Of a DNA stretch of 64,000 nucleotides, positions 18,286-27,569 are shown one piece after another. The stretch comes from JABDGM01 sp963733705. Lineage in GTDB: Bacteria; Planctomycetota; Planctomycetia; Pirellulales; Lacipirellulaceae. Under the pieces are notes generated by a model. The model had not been told where the DNA came from. It did no database searches and was given only the letters and a program-made list of their open reading frames with translations. The stretch covers positions 21,351-85,350 of the forward strand of contig CAVTEJ010000033.1 of NCBI GenBank assembly GCA_963733705.1, read 5' to 3'. Made by a program: the position numbers and the translations under genes. Every line of letters begins with the position of its first letter. Position 1 is the stretch's first letter.

Positions 18286-19083
18286 TTAGCTACGCGATTG
18301 ACGACGTACGAGGGCGATCACGCCACCGACAGCCATCAGTGCAAATGTTCCAGGTTCAGGCAAGTTGGTGTGCGGGCCTGGAATGAGCGTAATTAGGAAA
18401 TCCTTCTTGGCAATAAAAGCTACGGTGCCCGGTTGGCTTGTTGATACCAGGGAGTTGTCAACTGCTACCGACACCCGCGTAGCAACTTGACCGATCGGCA
18501 TTTGCGATGCAACGTCGATCGATGTGCTCAAGCTCCAAGGCTGAACAATGCCCGGATTCGCCACGAGGTTGAAGCCCACGCTGGCGCTGCTCGGGGCCAA
18601 ATTGAACGGCACAACCGGAAGGCCGTTCACTTGCGTAACGGTCACGCGAATGATTGCACCCGCAAACACCGCTGTCGCTGGGGTACCAGCACCGACAAGC
18701 GTGAAGTCACCAGCCTCGCCGACCGTGAGGCTATTGATTGGCACGAAGCCACCCGGGCCTGCGCCCAAAACACCAAAATTCAATTGGCCGTCCGTCACAT
18801 CCGCCGCGCCACCAGTGGCGCTCGAGACGAACGACGTCGGATTGAAATCGAGACCGATCGCAAATGGAGTCGGCGGACCATACAACGGCACAGGGTCTGT
18901 ACCGGATGATTCTGTAACTTGTTGGAACGTGATTCCCGTGGCAGGTACGGGGAAATCGCCGTAGTTAATCAGCGCTGCGTGCGCTGCAGGTCCGGCTGCC
19001 AAAACAGCAACCGAAAGGGTGGTAGCAAGCGCCATCAGGCGCGGCATACGAGAAAAATTGTCAAACGCGCGTGTCAACATCAT
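18286..19083 (-). CDS. PEP-CTERM sorting-domain secreted protein
   Basis: The 265-residue product has a signal peptide (LMALATTLSVAVLAAGPAAHA), a beta-rich body with few motifs, and a C-terminal sorting signal: PEPGTFALMAVGGVIALVRR, that is PEP, a membrane helix and a basic end. Such proteins are processed by an exosortase and exported, often for matrix or surface functions. The body has no catalytic motif. A likely alternative start is the second ATG at 19080. It is monocistronic, with its own terminator. Confidence 0.88.
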   Translation of the reverse strand: MMLTRAFDNFSRMPRLMALATTLSVAVLAAGPAAHAALINYGDFPVPATGITFQQVTESSGTDPVPLYGPPTPFAIGLDFNPTSFVSSATGGAADVTDGQLNFGVLGAGPGGFVPINSLTVGEAGDFTLVGAGTPATAVFAGAIIRVTVTQVNGLPVVPFNLAPSSASVGFNLVANPGIVQPWSLSTSIDVASQMPIGQVATRVSVAVDNSLVSTSQPGTVAFIAKKDFLITLIPGPHTNLPEPGTFALMAVGGVIALVRRQSRS

Positions 19084-19754
19084 TGGATCTCAGCTCCTTC
19101 GCTTTCGCGTCGGTACTTCTTTTAGTCTTGTGGTCAATTAGGGTAATTTTCAGCCGATTCAACTAAATCTGGCCGGGTGAGTATTCGCATAAGAGCGACG
19201 AATACCACGCTAAAAGAGCTGCATTAGCGATTCCTAGAATAAAAACGTGCCCCTGTGGCACGCGGCATAAAGCCTAGGTGATTCAACAATACAGATCTAC
19301 TCGTTTCTATTTGGCCCAGACAAACGCGTCAGTGCGCCGCCCACGTACCCCCCCACTATACCCGGCAATTCCACCGTTGCAAAGCGTTTTTTCAGAAAAT
19401 TCCAAGAATTCCCCCTGGCAGTCAAAAACCACTTAAAAACAGGCTTTTCTGCAAGTTTTCGCGGTTAAATTCGCGGCCGATAGTGGCACTGCTGGCGTCC
19501 TTCAGGGGTGATTGGAGGATCACTTACAGCCTCCCTCCAATTTTTGGTGGAACGTACCTGATCTCGCCATCTCAATTGGATCGCGACGATTCAACTCCTG
19601 ATCTTGCCTTGCGTAACGTGGGCAATTTACGCTGTTCGTCGTTCTGTCGTCAGCGCACCCGAGCATCGTCCATTGCTTTTGCTTTGTTCGCGGACCATTC
19701 CTCACATCATCACAAGCCGCGCCGTACTACTGAAATTAACTTTTTCACCAACCG
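19084..19754. other. Intergenic region upstream of the PEP-CTERM gene
   Basis: About 670 bases between divergent genes. The stretch 19130-19470 is A/T-rich relative to its surroundings and probably contains promoters. Frames crossing 19483-20007 are out of frame with the real membrane-protein gene and show no motif. Confidence 0.4.
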
Positions 19755-20177
19755 ATGTCCGAAACCAACCACTCGACTAGTAGTCGCCGCACTTCACCGT
19801 GGATCAGCCGCCTCTTCTGGATCGCCGGCATCTACGGTGTCATCGTGGTCTTCCCGCAGTATTTTCTCGAACATCGTGTCGGCCACGATTATCCACCGCC
19901 AATCACACACGCCGAGTACTTCTACGGCTTTGCGGGCATCGGCCTCGCGTGGCAAATCGCATTTCTTGTCATCGCCACCGATCCAGCCCGCTATCGGCCA
20001 ATCATGATCCCGAGCGCTCTCGAAAAGTTCACGTTCGCCGGGGCCATCGCTGTCCTATTTGTGGAAGGACGTGTTCCAACGCCCCTTTGTGCATTCGCAG
20101 CAATCGACCTGGCGCTCGGCATCTTGTTCCTGTTGGCCTTCCGAAGTGTGGCGAACAGCACACGCCCATCTGCATGA
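19755..20177 (+). CDS. Small four-helix membrane protein, unknown function
   Basis: The 140-residue product has a polar N terminus rich in Ser/Thr, then four hydrophobic segments (about residues 20-37, 54-74, 85-102 and 108-130). Charged loops include EHRVGHDYPPP. The C terminus is short and polar. It resembles small planctomycete membrane proteins of unknown role. It starts at ATG 19755 and stands alone. Confidence 0.65.
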   Translation: MSETNHSTSSRRTSPWISRLFWIAGIYGVIVVFPQYFLEHRVGHDYPPPITHAEYFYGFAGIGLAWQIAFLVIATDPARYRPIMIPSALEKFTFAGAIAVLFVEGRVPTPLCAFAAIDLALGILFLLAFRSVANSTRPSA

Positions 20178-20675
20178 TTCAGCAGCATCGCCGCGAAAAT
20201 TGCAGATCGCAGGGTGGCCAAAAAAAGTTGTAGAAATCGATTTGCGAAAGTGCTACATTCCTTCCGCGTTATCGAAGTAGTGCTTGTTCTTTGAAATCGT
20301 TACTGCGCGTTTCACGTAACCGTAGCGGTTTTTTCGTCGGTTGAGACTGAAAAAGACGAAAGGGCAACGCTACACGCCCGTGCGGCTCGCACTAGCTATT
20401 CGCAATCCTCCGCTGGGTCGCGTCAACGTCGACCTTTCGATGGCAGCGCGAATATTGGCACATTCGATCACGACTCGACCGATTTGAATCGCAATAATCA
20501 GTGAATTATGGAACGCCCAGCAACAGAGAATCGCGCATTTTTCAGCGATTGTGCGTATTGTGGCGTGCCAATATTCCCGATTATTGAATTAAAAAATCGA
20601 GTTGGTGTGCAAGCTGAAACGAGACAGATTGCGTTTCATTTGCGGCGCAATGACTTGCACTGTGCGGCGTGGCGC
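20178..20675. other. Intergenic region with a possible small transcript
   Basis: About 500 bases. It holds a short U-tailed hairpin at 20318-20334 preceded by promoter-like sequence (listed separately). The remaining part, 20380-20675, has no feature I can support. Confidence 0.35.
20318..20334 (+). terminator. Short hairpin with U-tract, possible small-RNA terminator
   Basis: AACCG-TAG-CGGTT is followed by TTTT. No plus-strand coding gene ends just upstream, and TGCTACATT at about 20250 could be an extended -10 element, so a small RNA of under 100 bases could end here. The stem is only five base pairs. Confidence 0.3.
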
Positions 20676-21149
20676 TTACAAGCCCATCCCAGCAAAGCCA
20701 CACAGCGTTCCGGCATCTTCCACGCGACCCAAATCCGCGACGTGCGCTGCCAGCTGCCCATCGCTAATAAAGCGATCAAACTCCACCAGCACCGCGCGCT
20801 CCACAACACCGCGCAACCACTCGAGCGCCGCTGGCGGCACGCCGCCACACGTTTCCGCGACCAGCACGATTTCGAGCTCTGCTCGATCCGCTTTGCAATC
20901 GCTCCGGTCGGTCAGCACCGTGCCATCGAACGTGAATCGCAGTACGTTTTCGATTTCAGAATTCGCCAACCGATACGTGCACTGCGTGCTGTAGAGAAAG
21001 TACGCGTTCGCGCCGGCGTGGGAGTCGATTTCTCGCTTCAGCCGCTCACACCGGGCGCGAAACTCCGGCGAAGCATCCAGCGGGATATCCACGCGCCCGA
21101 TCGAGCGCAGCGGCAAACAATCGAACGCAATGTCGACAACGGGATCCAT
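20676..21149 (-). CDS. Hypothetical protein, conserved-looking
   Basis: The product (157 residues from ATG 21149) starts MDPVVDIAFDCLPLRSIGRVDIPLD, continues with FRARCERLKREIDSHAGANAYFLY, a beta stretch NVLRFTFDGTVLTD, then AELEIVLVAETCGGVPPAALEWLRGVVERAV. Composition is that of a soluble alpha/beta protein; no motif is recognisable. The open frame extends to a TTG at 21164, but ATG at 21149 is the better start. It follows the larger secreted-protein gene on the same strand at a distance of about 70 bases. Confidence 0.65.
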   Translation of the reverse strand: MDPVVDIAFDCLPLRSIGRVDIPLDASPEFRARCERLKREIDSHAGANAYFLYSTQCTYRLANSEIENVLRFTFDGTVLTDRSDCKADRAELEIVLVAETCGGVPPAALEWLRGVVERAVLVEFDRFISDGQLAAHVADLGRVEDAGTLCGFAGMGL

Positions 21150-21218
21150 ACCCCAATTGTACAACGCGATTTACGAAAAGCCGCACCGCAATTCAAGGTC
21201 ACGAAAAACCGGCCGCCG

Positions 21219-23156
21219 TTACTGAATCTGCTTCTTCAGCCGATCCATGCCAACGACAACCCAGCCGTCACCGCTGGAAAACTCCTCATATCCCAGCTTT
21301 CCAGCGTCCGCCAACTCCCCCTCCGGCTTCATCGGGTCGAATTCCAGAGTTTCAGGAAAACCAGTTCCCTCGGCCGACCGCTTGTCGAAGTCCTTTTGCA
21401 GGTTATTCCGCTGGGCAGTCTGCGTCGAATCGAGGTGCCCATTGAAATCCTCAGGCAGCACTTCCAGCTTCCCATCGCGGTGCAGCACCGCTCGGTCGTC
21501 CGCGAGTTCTACCGTGTAAGTGCCGGTTACTCGCCAATCGTTGAAGTGGTTATCTCCGGCCTGCATATCGGCGATGTGGAGCGTGAGGGCGACCTTGTCC
21601 TTATCGAAGCGCACCGTAATCGGCTGCCGGTCATTGAGCGTGAGGGACAACGGCACGAACGGTTCCGCCTTCGCCTCGGCGTCGTGCGTCGGCTCGACTT
21701 TGCGTTGTTTCCAGAACTGATTCATCCAGCTTGGCAGGTCAACATTGAACTTGAGTTCTTCGCCCGGCGAGTTTTGCGTCGCCGTTGCTCCGGCAAGCAG
21801 CGCTGCCGAATAGTTATTGACGGCTGTTTCGTGCAGCCGCATCGCCATGTCATGCTTGCCGGCCGCATCGGGAGGCGCGCCGGGCGCGGCAAGCTGTGTG
21901 CGATTGGCCTGAACAGCTTCTATCGCCAGTCCGCTGCGATCGGAGCTGAATCGAATGAACTCCGGTACGTCGCCGGTCCGCTCCAGGGGCCGCCGGTACT
22001 CGTTTTCGTATCGCTCCCGAGTTTTCGCGAGGCGGTCGCTAACTTCCTCGTCGAACCTGCTTTCGACTCGCCCGGCGGCGTGCTGCGACGCGATCGAATC
22101 CACTTGCCCTTTCGTTTGCCCCGCTTTTCTCCAACCGATTCGCGAAACCAGCCGGCTGCCCAGCCCGCCGCCCTGTTTGCCAATCGAATGCACGTGCGTA
22201 TTCGTGTTGGCACTCACACTCGCTGGACCAGACGTAAACGCCGGATCGCTGAGTTCGACCCGCTTGGTCGACGTGTAGTCGGTGTCCGCTGTGCTGTGAA
22301 TCACAGCGGGGCCATTGAAACCAACGTCCTGCGAGAAAATGTGGCCATACGATTGGAGTTCCAGTACCGCTTTGTCACTGGAAGGTATCGAGAGAACTTT
22401 TACGAAGCCGTTCGTGTGCGCCGTGCCATGGGTGCTAGTGCCCAAGATGCAATCGCTCTCTGGATCACAACGGTCGATCCTATTCGCACCGGCGGAAACG
22501 TAGTCGGTCGAGATATTAATGAACGCATTCGGTTGGGCCAGGTCTTTTTGCACCGCTTTAATCACCTCGGGCGCCTGACCTGTACTGTCGATAATACGCA
22601 CCTGCTGAGTGACCGCGTCTGCATTTTGTGCGTTCGCGTCTTTATGATAGGCTTCAAGCGCTTTTTGCAACGCGTCGAGTTGCTGGCTGTAGAGTTGATC
22701 GGGCTTCGGCCAAGTCGAGATCGCCAATGTGTTGCGATAGCGCCGCAGGGCGCGAGCCAATTGCCGAAATTGCCGGCGCTCCAAGCCGCTTACGTTTCGA
22801 TTGAGCTTTCCGAGCGTAACGTCGAGCGGGTCGAGATCTTTGGCGTCCTGGGAAGCGATGTGTTCTTTCAGTCCATCCCACTGCAAGTAGCGCAGCCAGC
22901 GTTTGCCGTTTTGCGACGACGGTTCGACGAAGTTTTCGAACTCGTTCATTCGCTTTTTCAGCTCCGCGCGGGCGTCTTTAACCTGATCCTCGGTGACGGG
23001 CTTAAAGTTGTGCCGTGCATCTTCGATTTGGCTAACGAGATCTTGTTCGGCCGCTGCCATTTGCGCGACGAGCACGAGCGAAACGGCGGACAACGACGCG
23101 AACACAAAACGTGCCACGGCACGATATCGAAGCTGCCTGCAATTTCCAGAATGCAT
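21219..23156 (-). CDS. Large secreted protein, unknown function
   Basis: From ATG 23156 (AAAGGA just upstream) the product is 645 residues with a signal peptide (YRAVARFVFASLSAVSLVLVAQMAAA), a helical coiled part (KDARAELKKRMNEFENFV, then RRQFRQLARALRRYRNTL), a mixed middle, and a C-terminal beta domain in which VRFDKDKVALTLHIADMQAG is followed by WRVTGTYTVELADDRAVLHR. Similar large secreted helical-plus-beta proteins occur in planctomycetes with no known function. The open frame reads back to 23324, but the signal peptide argues for 23156. A 1000-residue frame on the opposite strand is a shadow. Confidence 0.75.
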   Translation of the reverse strand: MHSGNCRQLRYRAVARFVFASLSAVSLVLVAQMAAAEQDLVSQIEDARHNFKPVTEDQVKDARAELKKRMNEFENFVEPSSQNGKRWLRYLQWDGLKEHIASQDAKDLDPLDVTLGKLNRNVSGLERRQFRQLARALRRYRNTLAISTWPKPDQLYSQQLDALQKALEAYHKDANAQNADAVTQQVRIIDSTGQAPEVIKAVQKDLAQPNAFINISTDYVSAGANRIDRCDPESDCILGTSTHGTAHTNGFVKVLSIPSSDKAVLELQSYGHIFSQDVGFNGPAVIHSTADTDYTSTKRVELSDPAFTSGPASVSANTNTHVHSIGKQGGGLGSRLVSRIGWRKAGQTKGQVDSIASQHAAGRVESRFDEEVSDRLAKTRERYENEYRRPLERTGDVPEFIRFSSDRSGLAIEAVQANRTQLAAPGAPPDAAGKHDMAMRLHETAVNNYSAALLAGATATQNSPGEELKFNVDLPSWMNQFWKQRKVEPTHDAEAKAEPFVPLSLTLNDRQPITVRFDKDKVALTLHIADMQAGDNHFNDWRVTGTYTVELADDRAVLHRDGKLEVLPEDFNGHLDSTQTAQRNNLQKDFDKRSAEGTGFPETLEFDPMKPEGELADAGKLGYEEFSSGDGWVVVGMDRLKKQIQ

Positions 23157-23433
23157 TCCAAATTCCTTTCCGAAGCGGCCGTCGCAGTAATTGCCGCTCA
23201 ACCGAATTCGCTCGTCACCATCCCGTGGCGGTCGCGATTCGGAGCGGAGACGCCGGTGCCTGTTCCGGCTAGCAAAAATCCAAGGCAACACGCCGGTGGA
23301 TTTCAGCCCGCAAAGTTTCACCAATCTACGCCAACTGCCGCTGGCCTGTCCAGCAGCAGCAAGGTGTCGTTAATGCGAGCAAAAGATGACGTGGCAAGAA
23401 CTTACGGCGAGATTGGCGATTTGCCAGATGGCG

Positions 23434-25098
23434 CTATTTCCCGTCGCGAAGCTTCTGGAAGTACTGCTCCGCCTGTTCGCGGCGGCTATTGGGGAGGCGT
23501 TCGCTCGTGAGTGGATCAGCAGGACCCGCATCCAGTGTGGCCATTTCTTCCTTGATGCTTTGGCTGACGTCCCCCTTGATATTCGGTCCTTCAACAAGCC
23601 CGCCGAACGTGGCCGCGCCCTTGCGAGTCTGCTGTTTCACTTGGCTGTCGCGGAGGTTCGTGGCGGTTTGCTCTTCGGGCCGAACACCATTGCCTTTGCC
23701 TTGGCCCATCCCCTTGCCGGGTTTGCCGTTCATATTTGGCTTGTTATTGTTCGCCATGCTGCCCATGCAGTGCTCGCAACCTTCGCCGTTGCAGAATTTG
23801 CAGGTCATGGCATCCTTGGCCATTTCGATCTGGTCCATGGCCATGTCGATGTTTTCCATTTCTTTCGCTTCTTGCTGCATCTTGTCGAGCTGTTGGGCCA
23901 TTTGCGACATGGACTCGCTGGCTTTTTTCGAATCTCCCTTTTGCAGACTCTGTTGGGCCTCGCCCATGCGCTGCGCTAGCTGCTGCAGCTTATTCATCGC
24001 CGGCTGCTGCTTTTGCAATCGGTCAAGTTTCTTTTGCAATTCATTCGCTTTGGAGAGATTGCCTTGCTTTTTTTGCTGGTCAATTTGCTTCTTGAGATCT
24101 TCCATCGCCTGTTGGTGGGCTTGGACGGCGGCCTCGAGTTTTTCCTTCATCTGCGCCAGTTGCTTTTCAAGCTGTTCCTTCGTGGCGGCATCCATCTTGC
24201 CTTCGCGCAAATCCTTGGCGAGCTTTTCGACTTCTTCCAGTGCCTTCTTCCAATCGCCTTGCTTCATGGCCTCGGCGGCTTTATCGGCGGGGCCGGCGCC
24301 GAGGTTCTTCATCTTTTGGAACTGCTCTTTAAGCCCATCTTTGCCGCCGAGTTGTTGTTTACGTTCTTCAAGTTGTTTGGCCAAGTTGTTGAGTTTCACA
24401 GCGGCCTTGGTCGGATCCATCTTTTCTTTTTGCGTCAGTTCGCGCGTACCTTCTTCGATTTGCTTGAAGAGGCCATTGGCCTTATCCAAGCCTTTTTCTT
24501 TGTCGAGCTTCTGCCGCTGCTCTTCGACTTTTTTGCGGAGCGATTCGAGGGCTGTCTTGGTGTTCTCGGCAGTCTTGGCTGACGCGGCGTCTTCGATGCT
24601 GCTTGCCGCCGGCCGATTGTTAACGAACGCGACGAGCACGAACACGATCGCCGCAGGCACGAGCGGCCACAGCGCACGCTTACCGACATTGATCCGAAAC
24701 TTATCGTCAACTTCGATGCGGCCAACGGCACGCAGCGCGTCATTCACGACCGCGCGGCCAGCCTGGCTCGATTGTTCTTCTGGTGAAAGCGAGAGACTGC
24801 TGGCGATGCGTTCGCGAAGATCGAAGCGGCGATCGATTTCAATCGCGGCATCGAGCGGGCTGCGATTCGAGACGATTGTCCAACCAATCGCCGCAACGAG
24901 CGCGCACACGGCGCTGCCCGCGAGCCAAATGAGATCCCAGCGTTCGGGCAAGCCAGCAATCGGGAAGATACGCGGAATAGCGACCGCAACCGCGGCCAAG
25001 ATAAATGCCGTCAGCAAACACCACACGAGGCGGCCCAAGAACTGTTCGATGATTAGCCGCCGCCGGGCACGCGCAACTTGCTGTTGAAGCTGATCCAT
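23434..25098 (-). CDS. Membrane-anchored coiled-coil protein with CxxCxGxGCxxC motif
   Basis: From ATG 25098 (MDQLQQQVARARRR) the product is 554 residues. Two membrane helices (about residues 25-45 and 55-75) are followed by a short region with RFDLRERIASSLSLS, a third hydrophobic segment near 130-150, and then about 250 residues of Lys/Gln/Glu-rich coiled coil (LRKKVEEQRQKLDKEKG, and many LxxQ heptads). Near residue 440 is CKFCNGEGCEHCMG, a DnaJ-like zinc-binding half, then a glycine-rich linker and a conserved end. I do not know a function; it may organise an envelope-spanning structure. The open frame to 25335 overlaps the next gene and is not needed. Confidence 0.75.
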   Translation of the reverse strand: MDQLQQQVARARRRLIIEQFLGRLVWCLLTAFILAAVAVAIPRIFPIAGLPERWDLIWLAGSAVCALVAAIGWTIVSNRSPLDAAIEIDRRFDLRERIASSLSLSPEEQSSQAGRAVVNDALRAVGRIEVDDKFRINVGKRALWPLVPAAIVFVLVAFVNNRPAASSIEDAASAKTAENTKTALESLRKKVEEQRQKLDKEKGLDKANGLFKQIEEGTRELTQKEKMDPTKAAVKLNNLAKQLEERKQQLGGKDGLKEQFQKMKNLGAGPADKAAEAMKQGDWKKALEEVEKLAKDLREGKMDAATKEQLEKQLAQMKEKLEAAVQAHQQAMEDLKKQIDQQKKQGNLSKANELQKKLDRLQKQQPAMNKLQQLAQRMGEAQQSLQKGDSKKASESMSQMAQQLDKMQQEAKEMENIDMAMDQIEMAKDAMTCKFCNGEGCEHCMGSMANNNKPNMNGKPGKGMGQGKGNGVRPEEQTATNLRDSQVKQQTRKGAATFGGLVEGPNIKGDVSQSIKEEMATLDAGPADPLTSERLPNSRREQAEQYFQKLRDGK

Positions 25099-25185
25099 GA
25101 CAAGGTCCCTAAGTGTCGCCGGGAAAATGGACGCCAACTCTGGAATTATACAGCGAGGCGGTCCCGGCGTCACTTTCAGTGGAAA

Positions 25186-25220
25186 GGATGCAGGATTCGG
25201 GATGCAGGGGGCAGGGAAAG
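25186..25220. repeat. Dispersed repeat, single unit (GGATGCAGGATTCGGG type)
   Basis: The G-rich unit is the same as one arm of the inverted pair at 48427-48517 and resembles bases 62501-62538. It lies in the upstream region of the DCC gene. Confidence 0.5.
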
Positions 25221-25255
25221 GTAGCGGATTTAGAGGTACAATAGAGGTAACTGCT

Positions 25256-25702
25256 ATGAATGCCACTCTTGCTTCCACCACCGAGCCCGTTCGCTTGCCG
25301 ACGCCATCCGAGCGTCCCGAAAGCGATATCGTCATTTACGACGGGCATTGCCGCATCTGCACGGCCCAGATTCGTCGTCTTCCGTGGTGGGATTGCCAGG
25401 GCAAGCTTTCGTACTTATCGCTTCACGACGCGGAAGTGGCGCGTCGCTGGCCCGACCTATCGCACGATCGGATGATGCAAGAAATGGTGATCGTCGATCG
25501 CAAAGGCAACCGGCACTGGGGCCCATCGGCGATTCGATATCTGACGACGCGGCTCCGACGGTTATGGTGGGCCGCGCCACTGCTGTACTTTCCCGGCAGC
25601 ATGCTCATTTGGCGTCCGCTCTACAGCTGGATCGCCCGCAATCGTTATCGCTTGAGCGGCAGCGAAGCGTGTGACGACGGCGCTTGTGCGGTGCATCGCT
25701 AG
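25256..25702 (+). CDS. DCC-family thiol-disulfide oxidoreductase-like protein (DUF393)
   Basis: The 148-residue product has the family signature IVIYDGHCRICTAQI with a CxxC pair (DGxCxxC), followed by LSYLSLHDAEVARRWPDLS, an MVIVDRKGNRHWGPSAIRYL strand-helix block, and a C-terminal hydrophobic segment with PLYSWIARNRYRLSG. These proteins are thought to have a thioredoxin-like fold, but few have been tested. ATG at 25256 is preceded by AGAGGT. The open frame begins upstream in the divergent coiled-coil gene; 25256 is the first start after the dispersed repeat. Confidence 0.85.
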   Translation: MNATLASTTEPVRLPTPSERPESDIVIYDGHCRICTAQIRRLPWWDCQGKLSYLSLHDAEVARRWPDLSHDRMMQEMVIVDRKGNRHWGPSAIRYLTTRLRRLWWAAPLLYFPGSMLIWRPLYSWIARNRYRLSGSEACDDGACAVHR

Positions 25703-25718
25703 CGCTCTTGATCGGCTA

Positions 25719-26375
25719 TTACGCCGCGGCGGTCAGCTGTAGCAAGTCGTCGAAGAGGTGATCGAGCACGCGGTTGCATTTGCCCCAGTCGTACATTTGG
25801 CCGGGGATCGTGAGGCCTGATTCGACGACCGTGATCTTACCTTCGGCGCGGACGGTGACGACCAGGTCTCCATTCAACGACCACATGTCGCTGGGAATTG
25901 AAGCGGTGATTGTGCAGCCGTTGGTTGCGCTGGTCGCTTCGCGAATTTGCTGCGCGTTTTGGGCGAGCGAACACAGAACGGCGACGATCACGGTGCCCGG
26001 GCGTTCAACCATGCGTTCCGAACGAGTCTTGCCAGTTTTCAAACCGAGCCTTTCGGCGATCGGCTGAGCAATTTTCGCGATGAGCGCGAGCGGCACGCCA
26101 CCGGACATCGGGGCGAAAACCTTGTCGCACACGGCGAGGAAATCTTCCCCGGTGAAACGCTTTTTGGCTTTCGCCGCGTGTTGGGCGATACGCTCGCGGA
26201 CTTCGGGAATCGCGACGAGGCTTTGGCAATCGGTGAGTTCGGTCCAATCGCACGGTGGCGTGTTCGCTACATCGCCGTCCACCTTGATCGACGGCAAACC
26301 GCCTTGAAGGAGCGGCTTTCCACAGGACCAGCAGAACTTGCCTTCAGCCTGGACTCCGCATTCTGAACAAAACAT
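25719..26375 (-). CDS. Zinc-ribbon protein, unknown function
   Basis: From ATG 26375 the 218-residue product begins MFCSECGVQAEGKFCWSCG, a four-cysteine zinc ribbon (CxxC, then CxxC), followed by a polar linker, a helical core (VRERIAQHAAKAKKRFTGEDF, then GGVPLALIAKIAQPIAERLG), and a beta-rich end (NGDLVVTVRAEGKITVVESG). The body is not a family I recognise; it could be a chaperone-like or binding domain. The open frame reads to 26402, but the Cys-rich start is typical of these proteins. It shares its strand with the next two genes. Confidence 0.7.
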   Translation of the reverse strand: MFCSECGVQAEGKFCWSCGKPLLQGGLPSIKVDGDVANTPPCDWTELTDCQSLVAIPEVRERIAQHAAKAKKRFTGEDFLAVCDKVFAPMSGGVPLALIAKIAQPIAERLGLKTGKTRSERMVERPGTVIVAVLCSLAQNAQQIREATSATNGCTITASIPSDMWSLNGDLVVTVRAEGKITVVESGLTIPGQMYDWGKCNRVLDHLFDDLLQLTAAA

Positions 26376-26473
26376 GGGGGCGACTCCGGCAATGAGGGAC
26401 AACTATTTAAGAATCGGCCAAAAGGCGGGTTGGCTGTGGAAAAGCTCGGAGGCGCAATGTGACAGCGTTGCTG

Positions 26474-27556
26474 TCAGGGTGATTTGCGGCTTGTTCGCGC
26501 GAGTCGATAACCCTGTGCTCGTAGGAATAACAGCATTGCAGCTAGGAGGGCCGAATTGAGGAAGAACCAGGTCGTCCATCCTAAATCGTGTCTAAATAAA
26601 TCTTGGATGAGCTGCGGGTAGGGGTTCGACCTGGCGTAATAAAACGATTGGACGACTTTCGAGTATTCCGTGACCGCCAATCCCAGAGCGAGAGGCAAAA
26701 GTATCAGGATCGCGAGCCTGAGAATAAGTAGCCCACGACCGAGCATGGCCCAAATGGCGGTTAGATTAATTGTGGCCACAGCGAGCGAGAGGGCCAGAAT
26801 TTGAAACGTGCCTTTATCGCCGAAAACCTTGAACACAAAGAAGTCGAGACCTCTACCAACAAGCAGCAGCGGCACAAGCGCGGTTGCCCAGAGCAGCATG
26901 TGTCGTATTCCGAATTGATGCGACAGGAGTACGTTCGACTGAGCGTTGGTCGAGCCCTGGTCCGCAATTCTTAAAGCTGAAAAGCCAAGCGCCCTTAAGA
27001 GCCCGCAAAGTGCGATGACGACGACCGTTGTCAGAATAATGAGAGCAAACCACTCGCGTTCGAACCAGTTATACGAGTGCGTTAATAAACGCGCAAAGAT
27101 GCAAACGGCGGGCACGAAAACCAGGACCGCAGGCAATCGCCACTGCCAGCTCGAATTTCCTAAAATTGCCCAGAGCGTTAGAAAACCAATTTGCGCGGAC
27201 ACCAGTCCATATGCGTAGCGCCGATCTAAGACGCCGTAGCAAATAATGATTGTCAGCAGATCCAAAAATGTGCAGCACCACACGAAGATTAACCAACCGA
27301 ACCATTCGGGCCGCAGAAATCGGCCAGCACACCAGCTAAGGCATCCCGCGCTAAGGATCAGCCAGGGGAACAAGGCTTTGCTCAGTAGATTTTCGGGTGC
27401 CCAGATTTGGAGCGCCTGATTTGACGCAACCACAATGGCAGGCAGTAGCAAGGCGAAGACGACAAGTCGAATAGGGGACGGAAGACTTGAATTCCTGCTC
27501 GTCGAAATGGATTCGTCGGTGAGTTCGACATCGGCTTCGATCATGTCGTAACTCAT
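26474..27556 (-). CDS. Polytopic membrane protein, unknown function
   Basis: The 360-residue product has a polar N terminus (MIEADVELTDESISTSRNSS) and about ten hydrophobic segments. It has no catalytic motif. Short loops are rich in arginine and tyrosine. Base composition is lower in G/C than its neighbours and codon use is less biased, which might indicate transfer or a weakly expressed gene. It begins 13 bases after panB on the same strand and may be its distal operon partner. Confidence 0.65.
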   Translation of the reverse strand: MSYDMIEADVELTDESISTSRNSSLPSPIRLVVFALLLPAIVVASNQALQIWAPENLLSKALFPWLILSAGCLSWCAGRFLRPEWFGWLIFVWCCTFLDLLTIIICYGVLDRRYAYGLVSAQIGFLTLWAILGNSSWQWRLPAVLVFVPAVCIFARLLTHSYNWFEREWFALIILTTVVVIALCGLLRALGFSALRIADQGSTNAQSNVLLSHQFGIRHMLLWATALVPLLLVGRGLDFFVFKVFGDKGTFQILALSLAVATINLTAIWAMLGRGLLILRLAILILLPLALGLAVTEYSKVVQSFYYARSNPYPQLIQDLFRHDLGWTTWFFLNSALLAAMLLFLRAQGYRLARTSRKSP

Positions 27557-27569
27557 GCTGGTTTACGGC

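Noticed and set aside
20281..20300. TTCTTTGAAA resembling an rRNA leader
   Set aside because: No rRNA or tRNA follows; the resemblance is short.
20508..23510. A 1000-codon open frame on the plus strand
   Set aside because: It lies opposite the secreted protein at 21219-23156 and the hypothetical at 20676. The product is Arg/Gln/His-rich with no motif, as expected for the antisense of a GC-rich gene.
23489..25087. A 532-codon Ser/Cys/Leu-rich open frame
   Set aside because: It is the reverse complement of the coiled-coil gene; Lys/Glu codons read as Ser/Phe/Leu on the other strand.
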